Source: Rubricoccus marinus (lineage in GTDB: Bacteria > Bacteroidota > Rhodothermia > Rhodothermales > Rubricoccaceae). From it: 48,414 bases of DNA. Shown here piece after piece: positions 40,080 to 47,891 of the stretch. The stretch is taken from contig NZ_MQWB01000001.1 in NCBI RefSeq assembly GCF_002257665.1, forward strand, positions 1,844,167-1,892,580. Reading direction: 5' to 3'. The notes beneath the pieces were generated by a model. It searched no databases. It saw only the letters and a list, made by a program, of their open reading frames with translations, and was not told the DNA's origin. The position numbers and the translations under genes are program-made. Numbering within the stretch: the stretch's first letter is position 1; every line of letters begins with the position of its first letter.

Positions 40080-42142
40080 GCAAGAGGGCGACCAAGAAGG
40101 CCGGGGCGGCGCCTCTGGCGCCAGAGGTCTCGGCGGGCACGCGCCGCGTCTTCTGGGCGATCACGCTGCTGATCCCGTTCCTCTTTTTTGCGCTGCTGGA
40201 GGGCGGGCTCCGGCTGGGCGGCTACGGCGGCAGCTATCCCCTCTTCGAGCCTGTGGAGGGCGTACCGGACGTTCGGGTGCAGAGCCGCGAGGTGGCACGC
40301 CGGTACTTCGCGCAAACAGAGGGCGTGCCGAACGCCAACGCGGACTACTTCTACGCCGAGAAACCCGAGGGCTCGTTCCGCATCATCGCTCAGGGCGGCT
40401 CCAGCGCGGCAGGCTTCCCGTACTACTGGGGCGCGGCGTTTCCCCGCACGATGGCAAACCGGCTCCGCGCGTCCTACCCCGGTCAGCGGATCGACGTGGT
40501 CAACACGTCCATCGCGGCCGTGAACAGCTACACGCTGCTGGACTTCGCGGACGAGATCATCGAGCAGAAGCCCGACGCCGTGATCATCTACGCGGGCCAC
40601 AACGAGTATTACGGGGCGCTCGGCGCGGCTTCAGCCGAGAGCTTTGGGCGCAACCCCACCCTCGTGCGCGGCTACCTCGCGCTCCGCCGCTGGCGCACGG
40701 TCCAACTCGTCCGCGATGTCATCGCGAAGCTGCGCGGCGCTGGCGCCGAGGTCCCGGAGGCCTCGGGCGAACAGAGCAACGAGACGCTCATGAGCCGCAT
40801 GGTGGGTGAGCAGTCGGTCCCCTACGGGTCCGAGCTGTTCGAGGACGGCCACCGGCAGTTCCGCGAAAACCTGGACGCGCTCCTGGCGCGCTACCAGGCC
40901 GAGGGCATCCCCGTCTTTGTGGGCACCCTCGCCTCCAACGAGCGCACGCAGCGCCCCTTTATCACGGCCCACGCCGCGGGCGCCGACACGACCGCGTACA
41001 ACGCGGCGCTGCGCGACGGCTTGAGTGCCTTCGCCAGAGGCGACAGCGCCGCAGCGCTCCCCGCCTTCCGCCGCGCGACCACGGCCAGCGCCGACGCCGC
41101 CGAGGGGCACTACCGGCTGGCCCAAGCACTCCTGGCCTCTGGCGAAGCCGAGGCCGCTCAAGAGGCGTTCCTCCGCGCCAAGGACCTCGACGCGCTCCGC
41201 TTCCGTGCGCCCGAGGTGTTCAACGCGTCCATCCGCGAGATCGCTAGCGCCAGAGGCGCGACGGTCGTGGAATCCCAAGACCTCGTGCGCGAGCGCTCGC
41301 CGCAGGGCGTGATCGGGGACGAGATGATGCTGGAGCACCTCCATCCCACCCTCGCGGGCTACGACGCGATCGCGGACGCCTTCTACGCTTCCATCCGCGC
41401 CTCTGGCGTGATCGGCGAGACCTCGCAAGAGGCGCCGCCCGCCACCCTCGTGCGGCTCTCTACGCCCGTCGATAGCCTCGCGGGCGCGATCCGCGTGGGG
41501 CGCCTGACCCAAAGTTGGCCGTTCCGGCCGGACGAGGTGCGACCGTTTGCGCTCGACACTTCCCGCACCCCGATGGCGGTCTTGCAGATCGCCGAGGACT
41601 TGGTCCAGAACAAGGTGGGCTGGGAAACTGCCACGGACGCCCTCGCGGACTACTACCTCGCCAAAGGTGAGTACACCGAGGCGCTCCGCGCGCGCCAGGC
41701 CATGCTCATGATGTACTGGTTCGAGCCGCGCGTCCATGACGCTCTCGCGGCCGTTCGGATGCAGATGGCGCAAACGTTGGGCGAGCCGCGCTACGTGGAG
41801 ATGGCCAAAGCCAACTACGAGGCCTCGCTCACCCGCAACCCCAACCACGGCCCGGCGCTCTCAATGCTGGGCGCCATCCACCTCCAGCGCTCTGAAGAGG
41901 CCAAGGCCTCTGGCGCCAGCGGCGTGGCAACGCAGGAGCGCGGCGAGGCCATCGCGTACCTGGAGCGCGCGCGGAGCGTGTTGCCGCAGGACACGCAACT
42001 GTTGTACAACCTCGCGGGCGCCTACGCGCTACAAGGCCGCTGGCAAGACGCGCTCCGCACGGTCAACGTGCTGCTCCAGCGCCAGCCGCAAAACCCCGCG
42101 GCGCAGCAGCTCAAAGCGAGCGTGCTCCAAAACATGGGCTAG
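40076..42142 (+). CDS. Membrane-anchored SGNH/GDSL hydrolase fused to TPR repeats
   Basis: The 688-residue protein begins at GTG 40076, overlapping the PduO stop by four bases. A transmembrane helix (about 28-46; WAITLLIPFLFFALLEGGL) precedes an SGNH domain: GGSSAAGFPYYWGAAFP (Ser near 107), GHNEYYG near 175-181 (Asn) and EHLHPTLAGYDAIADAF near 420 (catalytic His). A TPR-type insertion lies between blocks (about 325-360), and a second TPR-type C-terminal region (about 515-688) follows with EYTEALRARQAM, NPNHGPALSMLGAIHLQRSE, DTQLLYNLAGAYALQGRWQDAL. It should face the periplasm and deacylate glycans or lipids. Why it is coupled with B12 genes is unclear. Its N-terminal APLAPEVS is motif encoded. 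Confidence 0.86.
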   Translation: MSKRATKKAGAAPLAPEVSAGTRRVFWAITLLIPFLFFALLEGGLRLGGYGGSYPLFEPVEGVPDVRVQSREVARRYFAQTEGVPNANADYFYAEKPEGSFRIIAQGGSSAAGFPYYWGAAFPRTMANRLRASYPGQRIDVVNTSIAAVNSYTLLDFADEIIEQKPDAVIIYAGHNEYYGALGAASAESFGRNPTLVRGYLALRRWRTVQLVRDVIAKLRGAGAEVPEASGEQSNETLMSRMVGEQSVPYGSELFEDGHRQFRENLDALLARYQAEGIPVFVGTLASNERTQRPFITAHAAGADTTAYNAALRDGLSAFARGDSAAALPAFRRATTASADAAEGHYRLAQALLASGEAEAAQEAFLRAKDLDALRFRAPEVFNASIREIASARGATVVESQDLVRERSPQGVIGDEMMLEHLHPTLAGYDAIADAFYASIRASGVIGETSQEAPPATLVRLSTPVDSLAGAIRVGRLTQSWPFRPDEVRPFALDTSRTPMAVLQIAEDLVQNKVGWETATDALADYYLAKGEYTEALRARQAMLMMYWFEPRVHDALAAVRMQMAQTLGEPRYVEMAKANYEASLTRNPNHGPALSMLGAIHLQRSEEAKASGASGVATQERGEAIAYLERARSVLPQDTQLLYNLAGAYALQGRWQDALRTVNVLLQRQPQNPAAQQLKASVLQNMG

Positions 42143-42174
42143 CGCCAGAGGCCTTCCGCGACAGCCTCTGGCGC
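42142..42174. terminator. Motif hairpin between convergent SGNH and BNR genes
   Basis: GCGCCAGAGGC (42142-42152) and GCCTCTGGCGC (42164-42174) form an 11-bp stem with an 11-nt loop; the first G is the last base of the SGNH stop codon. It lies between convergent genes and has no T-tract. Bidirectional terminator inferred. Confidence 0.65.
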
Positions 42175-42184
42175 CAGCGGCGCG

Positions 42185-45166
42185 TTACGGCATCTTCTTG
42201 CGCGCGCGGCTACGAGGCTCGGGGCCGCTCTTGAGCACAAGCGGGACGGACACGCTGCTGCTACCCGCCGAGACGTTGAGCAGGTACTCGCCCGGCATCA
42301 GGTAGTAGAGCTCGTCGTCTTCTCCGGCCTCGTGCTCGTCGCTTATTGCGCGGTCCACGGTCATTGGCCACGCGGCGTAGTTCAGCCCGGCGCCAGAGGC
42401 GTGGGTCCACGAGGCCAGTTCGACGCCCTTCGTGTTGACGACGGAGAACGTGACCGGGCCGCCTTGAGCGACGGTGTACGCGATGCTCAGCTCAGGCTGG
42501 TACGGGTCGCTCCAGTTTCCGCCCTTGGAGCCCCAGCGCGTGGAGTGCTGGAGCGTGTCGGGCGCGAAGACGTGGAGCGCCTCGGCCAGAAGCGCGGGCG
42601 TGAGCTGCTGCACCTCTTCCAGGTCCGCAATCCAGATGCTCCGGCCGTGCGTGCCGACCACCAGATCCTTATCGCGCGCCTGCACCGTGAGGTCGTGGAC
42701 GGGCACGTTAGGCATTGTGCGGCTGTCCCACATGCTCTCGCCTCTGGCGCCGTCGGCGTCCTCGCGCTCGGCGCGCTGGCCGCGCATGGGGTGGAAGCTC
42801 TCGCCACGGTCCAGCGAGACGTAGAGGCCGTGGTCCGTTCCCACGTACACGATGTCGCCAGAGGCCGGGTCTTCCTTGGCCACGTTGACGGGCTCGGCGG
42901 GAAGGTCCGTGCCGATGCGCGTCCACGTGCGGCCAAGGTCGTCGGAACGGTAGACGTAAGCGTCGAAGTGGTCCCAGCGGTAGCCGTTGAGCGAGACGAG
43001 GAGCCTCTGGCGATCGTGGCCGGAAAGCTCCACGCGCGAAACCCAGAGCGGACCGGGGAGGCCAGCGGAGCGGTCCTGCCACGTGCGGCCGTCGTCTTCG
43101 CTTACCCAGATTTTGCCGTCGTCCGTTCCCGCCGCCAGAAGCCCGTACTCCAGCGGGCTCTCGTGGAGGCTCGTGAGCGTGCCGTACGGGACGTCGCCGG
43201 GCTCACCGCCAGAGGTGAGATCCTCGGAGATGGTCTGCCAGGTTTCGCCGCGGTCGAGCGAGCGGTGGACCTTGTTGGAGCCGAAGTAGAGCACGTCCGG
43301 CAGGTGCCGCGAGAGGTGGATGGGGGTCTGCCAGTTGAAGCGGTACGGGCGCTCACCCAGTGTGTGACTGGGCGTGATGCGGCTCGCGCGTCCGTTGCCT
43401 TCGGGGATGCGGACGTAGTTGCCGAACTGGAAGCCGGTGTAGACCGTCTGGTCACGCGGGTCCACCTGGATCTGCATGCCGTCGCCCCCGCCGAGCCGCT
43501 CGTAGGGGTAGTCGCCGTTTGCGAGCCAGCCACGCGAGGGGCGGTAGTCGCTTGGTCCGCGCCAGACGCCGTTGTCCTGCAGGCCGCCGTAGACGTTGTA
43601 CGGCTGCGCGTTGTCCGTCGTGACGGTGTAGAACTGGCCGACGGCCGGGACGTTGGCGCTTTGCCAGGAGCGGGCGTCGTCGTAGGAGATGTTGACGCCG
43701 CCGTCGTTGGCGTTGAGCAGCCGGTCGGGGTTGGTCGGGTCGATCCACAGGTCGTGGTGGTCCACGTGCACGTTCGCGTCGTCGATAGCCGCCCACGTGG
43801 CGCCGCCGTCGGTGCTGCCGATCAGCGGGACGCCGATGAGGTAGAGCCGGCTGGGATCGTCCGGCGCTACGCGCACCTGTCCGAAGTAGTAGCCGTAGGA
43901 ATACACGAGGTCGTCGATGTAGCCCTCGTGCGTCCGCGTCCAGGTCGCGCCCCCATCGTCCGAGCGGTACACCTCGGCGCCGACGACGGGCGTGTCGAAC
44001 AGCGCGCGGTTGGCATCCTCCAAGAACTCGACCAGCGCCAGAGGCTCCAGGTTGCCCTCGCGCACGTCGCGCAAGATGGACTCGGCGGTGTAGCTGTACG
44101 GGAAGTTGTTGGCGTCCAAGAACGCGTTGAGCGCGTCTTCGCTGAGGTCGAGAAACGCCTCGCGCGACATGGAGCGCAGGGCCTCTTGCGTGACCGCGTC
44201 CATCGCCTCCTCATTCTCGTCGGCCTCCTTGGGCCGCCGGGCCTGGTTGTCGACCGTCGCCCAGAGCACGCCCCCGGCCGCTGGCGACACGGCAAGGCCG
44301 ATGCGTCCGACGTCGGCGCCGGTCGGGAAGCCGGAGCCGTCGGTCGTGACGCGCGTCCAGGTCATGCCGCCGTCGTCGGAGCGGTGGATGGCGGAGCCGG
44401 GGCCGGCCTCGCGGAAGTCCCACGCGCGGCGGGAGCGCGTCCACGTAGCGGCGTAGAGGCGGTCAGGGTTCGCCGGGTCCATCACGAGGTCGATGGCGCC
44501 GGTCTCTTCGGCCTCTGGCGCGAGCGTCAGGGCCCAGGACGCGCCACCATCGCGCGTGACGTAGACGCCGCGCTCGCCGCCGTTGGAGTAGAGCGGGCCG
44601 ATGCTCGCGACCCAGGCCGTGTTGGGATCGCTCGGGTGGAGCACGATGCGGCCGATGTGGTGCGAGTTCGCGAGGCCGACGTGCGCCCAGGTCGCGCCGC
44701 CATCGGTGGATTTGTAGACGCCGGTTCCGGCGTAGGAGGAGCGGCTGGAGTTGCTCTCGCCGGTCCCGGCCCAGACCGTCGGCCCGTCGCCTTCGGGATC
44801 GCGCCAGTCCACAGCGATGTCGCCCATCGTCATGCTCGCGTACTCGTCGAACAGCGGTTCGAAGCGCGTGCCTGCGGACTCCGTTTTCCACAGCCCGCCA
44901 GAGGCGTAGGCAACGTAGAACACGGTCGGATCGCCGGGCTTGCCCTCGATCGCGCTTACGCGCCCGCTCATCACCGTCGGGCCGACGCTGCGGAACGGCA
45001 CGGCGCCGAGCGGCGAGCGCGCCTCCATCGCGGCGCGGGCCTCGGCGCCCGCCATCCGTGCGGCCTCTGGCGTCGGCGCGATGGGGTTCTGCGGGTACGG
45101 GGTGGCGTTGTCCTGGGCGGTGGCCGCCAGAGGCAACAGGGCGAGAAGAGCGAGGGTGAGGCGCAT
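42185..45166 (-). CDS. Secreted BNR/Vps10 (sortilin-like) repeat protein
   Basis: The 993-residue protein has a signal peptide (MRLTLALLALLPLAATAQ). Most of the rest is a large beta-propeller of Asp-box repeats, KSTDGGATW, TRDGGASW, RSDDGGMTW, RSDDGGATW, GSTDGGATW, RSLDRGETW, SEDDGRTW and RSDDLGRTW, of the BNR/Vps10 type. Late blocks LVVGTHGRSIWIADLEEVQQL near 790 are typical of Bacteroidota 'glycosyl hydrolase'-annotated sortilin-like proteins. After that a C-terminal beta-sandwich-like domain follows, without an evident type IX sorting signal. No catalytic residues of sialidases can be assigned, so it is likely a binding or degrading exoprotein. Divergent from the DUF1232 gene with 53 bp between. 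Confidence 0.85.
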   Translation of the reverse strand: MRLTLALLALLPLAATAQDNATPYPQNPIAPTPEAARMAGAEARAAMEARSPLGAVPFRSVGPTVMSGRVSAIEGKPGDPTVFYVAYASGGLWKTESAGTRFEPLFDEYASMTMGDIAVDWRDPEGDGPTVWAGTGESNSSRSSYAGTGVYKSTDGGATWAHVGLANSHHIGRIVLHPSDPNTAWVASIGPLYSNGGERGVYVTRDGGASWALTLAPEAEETGAIDLVMDPANPDRLYAATWTRSRRAWDFREAGPGSAIHRSDDGGMTWTRVTTDGSGFPTGADVGRIGLAVSPAAGGVLWATVDNQARRPKEADENEEAMDAVTQEALRSMSREAFLDLSEDALNAFLDANNFPYSYTAESILRDVREGNLEPLALVEFLEDANRALFDTPVVGAEVYRSDDGGATWTRTHEGYIDDLVYSYGYYFGQVRVAPDDPSRLYLIGVPLIGSTDGGATWAAIDDANVHVDHHDLWIDPTNPDRLLNANDGGVNISYDDARSWQSANVPAVGQFYTVTTDNAQPYNVYGGLQDNGVWRGPSDYRPSRGWLANGDYPYERLGGGDGMQIQVDPRDQTVYTGFQFGNYVRIPEGNGRASRITPSHTLGERPYRFNWQTPIHLSRHLPDVLYFGSNKVHRSLDRGETWQTISEDLTSGGEPGDVPYGTLTSLHESPLEYGLLAAGTDDGKIWVSEDDGRTWQDRSAGLPGPLWVSRVELSGHDRQRLLVSLNGYRWDHFDAYVYRSDDLGRTWTRIGTDLPAEPVNVAKEDPASGDIVYVGTDHGLYVSLDRGESFHPMRGQRAEREDADGARGESMWDSRTMPNVPVHDLTVQARDKDLVVGTHGRSIWIADLEEVQQLTPALLAEALHVFAPDTLQHSTRWGSKGGNWSDPYQPELSIAYTVAQGGPVTFSVVNTKGVELASWTHASGAGLNYAAWPMTVDRAISDEHEAGEDDELYYLMPGEYLLNVSAGSSSVSVPLVLKSGPEPRSRARKKMP

Positions 45167-45219
45167 GAGGGGAACCGTTTGGGCGTTGGGGCGAAGGTAC
45201 TCTGACCACCTCTCCCGAC

Positions 45220-45618
45220 ATGACTGCCTTCTCCGAGTCCAACGCCAAACGCGGCCTCCACCTCTTCCGCCGCCGCGCCGAACGCGAGGCGCAGGAGCCC
45301 GGAAAGCTCCAGTCTCTCGCCGAGACGGCCAGCGCAAAGGCGCAGGAGCACAGCGAGCACCTCGGGGCGCTTCGCGCCGATCTCCCCGTCCTCCTCCGCG
45401 TGGTCAAGGCCTACGCCAGAGGCGAGTACCGGGCCATCCCGTGGAAGTCCATCGTCACGCTCGTGGCGGGGCTGATCTACTTCGTCGTCCCGGTAGACCT
45501 CATCCCGGACTTTATCCCGGTCGTGGGCTACATCGACGACGCGGCCGTTATCGGCCTCGCGCTGCGATACGTGCGCAAGGATCTGGAAGCGTTCGAGGCC
45601 TGGGAGGACGAGGCGTAG
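45220..45618 (+). CDS. YkvA/DUF1232 family membrane protein
   Basis: The 132-residue protein has the DUF1232 core: SIVTLVAGLIYFVVPVDLIPDFIPVVGYIDDAAVIGLALRYVR near 77-119, where PVDLIPDFIPVVGYIDDA is the family signature. The N-terminal portion is a polar helix (REAQEPGKLQSLAETASAKAQEHSEHL). It likely sits in the inner membrane; function unknown. The ATG at 45220 follows CTCTCCCGAC. Its stop codon's last G begins a motif palindrome that makes up the entire spacer to the following gene, from which it is separated by 18 bp. Confidence 0.87.
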   Translation: MTAFSESNAKRGLHLFRRRAEREAQEPGKLQSLAETASAKAQEHSEHLGALRADLPVLLRVVKAYARGEYRAIPWKSIVTLVAGLIYFVVPVDLIPDFIPVVGYIDDAAVIGLALRYVRKDLEAFEAWEDEA

Positions 45619-45635
45619 CCTCTGGCGCCAGAGGC
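45618..45635. repeat. 18-bp motif palindrome that constitutes the complete spacer between two genes
   Basis: GCCTCTGGCGCCAGAGGC starts on the last base of the DUF1232 stop codon and ends one base before the next ATG (45637). The AGAGG within it could also act as a weak Shine-Dalgarno, though it would sit very close to the ATG. Confidence 0.8.
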
Positions 45636-45636
45636 C

Positions 45637-45939
45637 ATGCGCGTCATCGATCACGAGCCCCAGTCCTGGTTTCTGCTGGAGGCAGACGGTGAGTTCTACC
45701 TCGACGGCCGGTACTCCAACAGCTTCGTGGACTACAGCTTCCCGATGCGTCTCGATGCTGAGGAGCGCGAGGCGTACGAGCGAGACGGGCACGGCGCCGT
45801 TCAGCGTCTTTACGAGTGCGTGCAGTACACGGCGCCTGGTGTCGCCGCGTCGCGCTCACCGTACGTCGGCCGGAAGGTGGAGCCGGCGGTCTCGGAGCAG
45901 ATGCACCGCGCGATCATGGCTTGGAAGAGCATGGGCTGA
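45637..45939 (+). CDS. Small protein of unknown function
   Basis: The 100-residue protein has no family I recognise. It starts MRVIDHEPQSWFLLEADGEFYLDGRYSNSFVDYSF, a strand-rich segment with several aromatic residues, then LDAEEREAYERDGHGAVQRL, then a helical C-terminus with MHRAIMAWKSMG. No signal peptide or membrane helix is visible, so it is likely cytoplasmic. Codon use and third-position GC fit the neighbourhood. It starts 18 bp after the DUF1232 gene and may be coexpressed. The start is firm because no other ATG/GTG is nearby in frame. A second similar small ORF was not seen in the window. Confidence 0.65.
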   Translation: MRVIDHEPQSWFLLEADGEFYLDGRYSNSFVDYSFPMRLDAEEREAYERDGHGAVQRLYECVQYTAPGVAASRSPYVGRKVEPAVSEQMHRAIMAWKSMG

Positions 45940-46071
45940 ACGGCCAGGCGTGGGCGTGTGGGCGCCTCGCCAGAGGCCCGCTCGGATCGGGACCGTGCCT
46001 GCTCGGCACCGCACGCGCCAGAGGCCGCTGGCGCCGGATTAGATTCCGGTATCCCCATTTAGACCCGACGT

Positions 46072-47685
46072 ATGCGTCTCTCCGCTTTCGCGGCCCTCTT
46101 GCTGGCCGCCCCCGTCGTCGCTCAGCCTGTGGCCGAGCCGACCGACTCCACCGCCATCGCGTTTATCAAGGCCGAGGCCACTGAGCGCGGCCAGGTCATG
46201 GACCACGCCACGTGGATGACCGACGTGCACGGCGCGCGCCTGACGGGCTCCGAAGCGCTCGACCGCGCCCAGGAGTGGGCCGTTGACCGCTTCCGCTCCT
46301 GGGGCGTGAGCGCCGAACTGGAGCCCTGGGGCACGTTCGGCCGCGGCTGGAAAAGCGACCGCATGGCCATGTCGGCCCGCGTGAGCGGCCCCGACGTGGC
46401 CTCGCAGTCCTTCCCGCTTACGGCCGCGCCCAAGGCGTGGAGCCCGAGCACCGGTCGCGCCTCTGGCGAGCTGGTCGTCATCGACATCGACGACGACACG
46501 CTGGACCCGGCGACGCTCGACGTGCGCGGCAAGGTCGTCCTCATGGGCTCGCTCTCCGACGTCGCCAGAGGCCTGGAGCCGCTGGCGCAGCGGCGCGATG
46601 AGCACGAGCTCCTGGAGCTCGCCAACGCGGGCCTCGCGATGACGCGCGGGGCGCAGCGCCGCTACTCCCCCGAGGTGCTCGCGCGGTACCGTGCTCGGGC
46701 GGCCCGCACGCAGGCCGTGCTGACCGGCGAGCCTCTGGCGATCCTCACGCCCTCGGGCACGGGAGGCTCCGGCGCCGTTCGCGCCATGCAGGCCGCCGTC
46801 CCGGAAGGGCAGGCCACCGGCGCCGGAGGCCGCGCCGCGCCGTGGACGGCCGGCGTCGAGACTGTTGCGCAGTTCGCCGTTCTGGACGAGCACGCCAACC
46901 GCCTGATCCGCCTCGCTGAGGCCGGACAGTCGGTGACCATCGACCTGGACTACGCGGCGACGTTTACCGACGAGGAAGTCGTGGAGGACAACGTCATCGC
47001 GGAGATCCCCGGCACGGACCTCGCGGACGAGATCGTGATCGTCGGCGGACACTTCGACTCGTGGCACAGCGGCTCGGGCGCGACGGACAACGCGGCCGGC
47101 TCTGCTGTCACGATGGAGGCCGCCCGCATCCTCAAGGCGTTCTACGACGCCAGAGGCGAGGGCCCCCGCCGCACCATCCGCTTCGCGCTGTGGACCGGCG
47201 AGGAGCAGGGACTGTGGGGCTCGCGCGGCTACGTCAGCGAGCACTTCGCGCCGACGCCCGGCTACGGTGAGCCGCCGACGGACGTCCTGCCCGGCCACGC
47301 CAACGTCTCGGCGTACTACAACATGGACAACGGCTCCGGGCGCTTCCGCGGCGTCTACATGCAGTCCAACGAGGCCGTGCGGCCCATCTTCCGCGCGTGG
47401 CTCGACGCCTTCGATGACTCGACGGCCCAAACGCTGACCATCAGCAACACCGGCGGCACGGACCACCTCTCGTTCGACAACGTGGGCATCCCCGGCTTCC
47501 AGTTCCTCCAGGATCCTCTGGCGTACTTCGCCAAGACGTGGCACACGCACATGGACGTGTACGACCACCTGGACCCGGACGATATGGAGCAGGCTGCGGC
47601 CATGATGGCAACGTTTGCGCACCACACTGCCGAGCGCGCCGAGAAGCTCCCTCGCAAGGCGATGCCGGACCTGGCCGGCAACTAA
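46072..47685 (+). CDS. Secreted M28-family zinc metallopeptidase
   Basis: The 537-residue protein has a signal peptide (MRLSAFAALLLAAPVVAQ). The N-terminal half includes a PA-like region (about 120-280; GELVVIDIDDDTLDPATLDVRGKVVL). The M28 aminopeptidase domain follows with two-zinc ligands His327 (GGHFDSW), Asp339 (TDNAAG), Glu377/Glu378 (GEEQG), Asp419 (YNMDNGS) and His493 (HTHMDVYD), all present, so activity is expected. It is probably periplasmic or secreted and removes N-terminal amino acids from peptides. Length is usual. It ends before a strong motif terminator. Motif copies at 46459, 46563, 46731 and 47148 lie in surface regions (RASGE, VARG, EPLA, DARG). Confidence 0.93.
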   Translation: MRLSAFAALLLAAPVVAQPVAEPTDSTAIAFIKAEATERGQVMDHATWMTDVHGARLTGSEALDRAQEWAVDRFRSWGVSAELEPWGTFGRGWKSDRMAMSARVSGPDVASQSFPLTAAPKAWSPSTGRASGELVVIDIDDDTLDPATLDVRGKVVLMGSLSDVARGLEPLAQRRDEHELLELANAGLAMTRGAQRRYSPEVLARYRARAARTQAVLTGEPLAILTPSGTGGSGAVRAMQAAVPEGQATGAGGRAAPWTAGVETVAQFAVLDEHANRLIRLAEAGQSVTIDLDYAATFTDEEVVEDNVIAEIPGTDLADEIVIVGGHFDSWHSGSGATDNAAGSAVTMEAARILKAFYDARGEGPRRTIRFALWTGEEQGLWGSRGYVSEHFAPTPGYGEPPTDVLPGHANVSAYYNMDNGSGRFRGVYMQSNEAVRPIFRAWLDAFDDSTAQTLTISNTGGTDHLSFDNVGIPGFQFLQDPLAYFAKTWHTHMDVYDHLDPDDMEQAAAMMATFAHHTAERAEKLPRKAMPDLAGN

Positions 47686-47703
47686 GCACGCTCACGCCAA
47701 CCC

Positions 47704-47723
47704 GCCTGACACCAGCGTCAGGC
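47704..47723 (+). repeat. Extra hairpin after the M28 peptidase gene
   Basis: GCCTGAC (47704-47710) and GTCAGGC (47717-47723) form a 7-bp stem with a 6-nt loop, just upstream of the motif terminator. It may stabilise or prime the terminator fold. Confidence 0.5.
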
Positions 47724-47726
47724 TTC

Positions 47727-47766
47727 CCGCGCCAGAGGCCCCGTTGCCTCTGGCGCGGTTTATTTG
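47727..47766 (+). terminator. Intrinsic terminator of the M28 gene, motif pair with T-rich tail
   Basis: CCGCGCCAGAGGC (47727-47739) pairs with GCCTCTGGCGCGG (47746-47758) over a 6-nt loop, then TTTATTT (47759-47765). A 13-bp stem with both motif copies makes this a clear Rho-independent terminator. Confidence 0.93.
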
Positions 47767-47891
47767 CGTACGCACTGTGGCTCCGTAGACGCGTGCTTCG
47801 GCGCCAGAGGCACGAGACGGGCAAACGCCCCGTTGGTGTGACCAGACGCCGCACTCAAGCGGCTGACCTGTCTCACCTTCCGGGCACGCGT

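Noticed and set aside
42332-45205. 957-codon open frame opposite to the BNR-repeat gene
   Set aside because: The minus-strand product has a signal peptide and regular Asp-box repeats; the plus-strand translation is low-complexity Val/Ala/Arg/Asp-rich without motifs.
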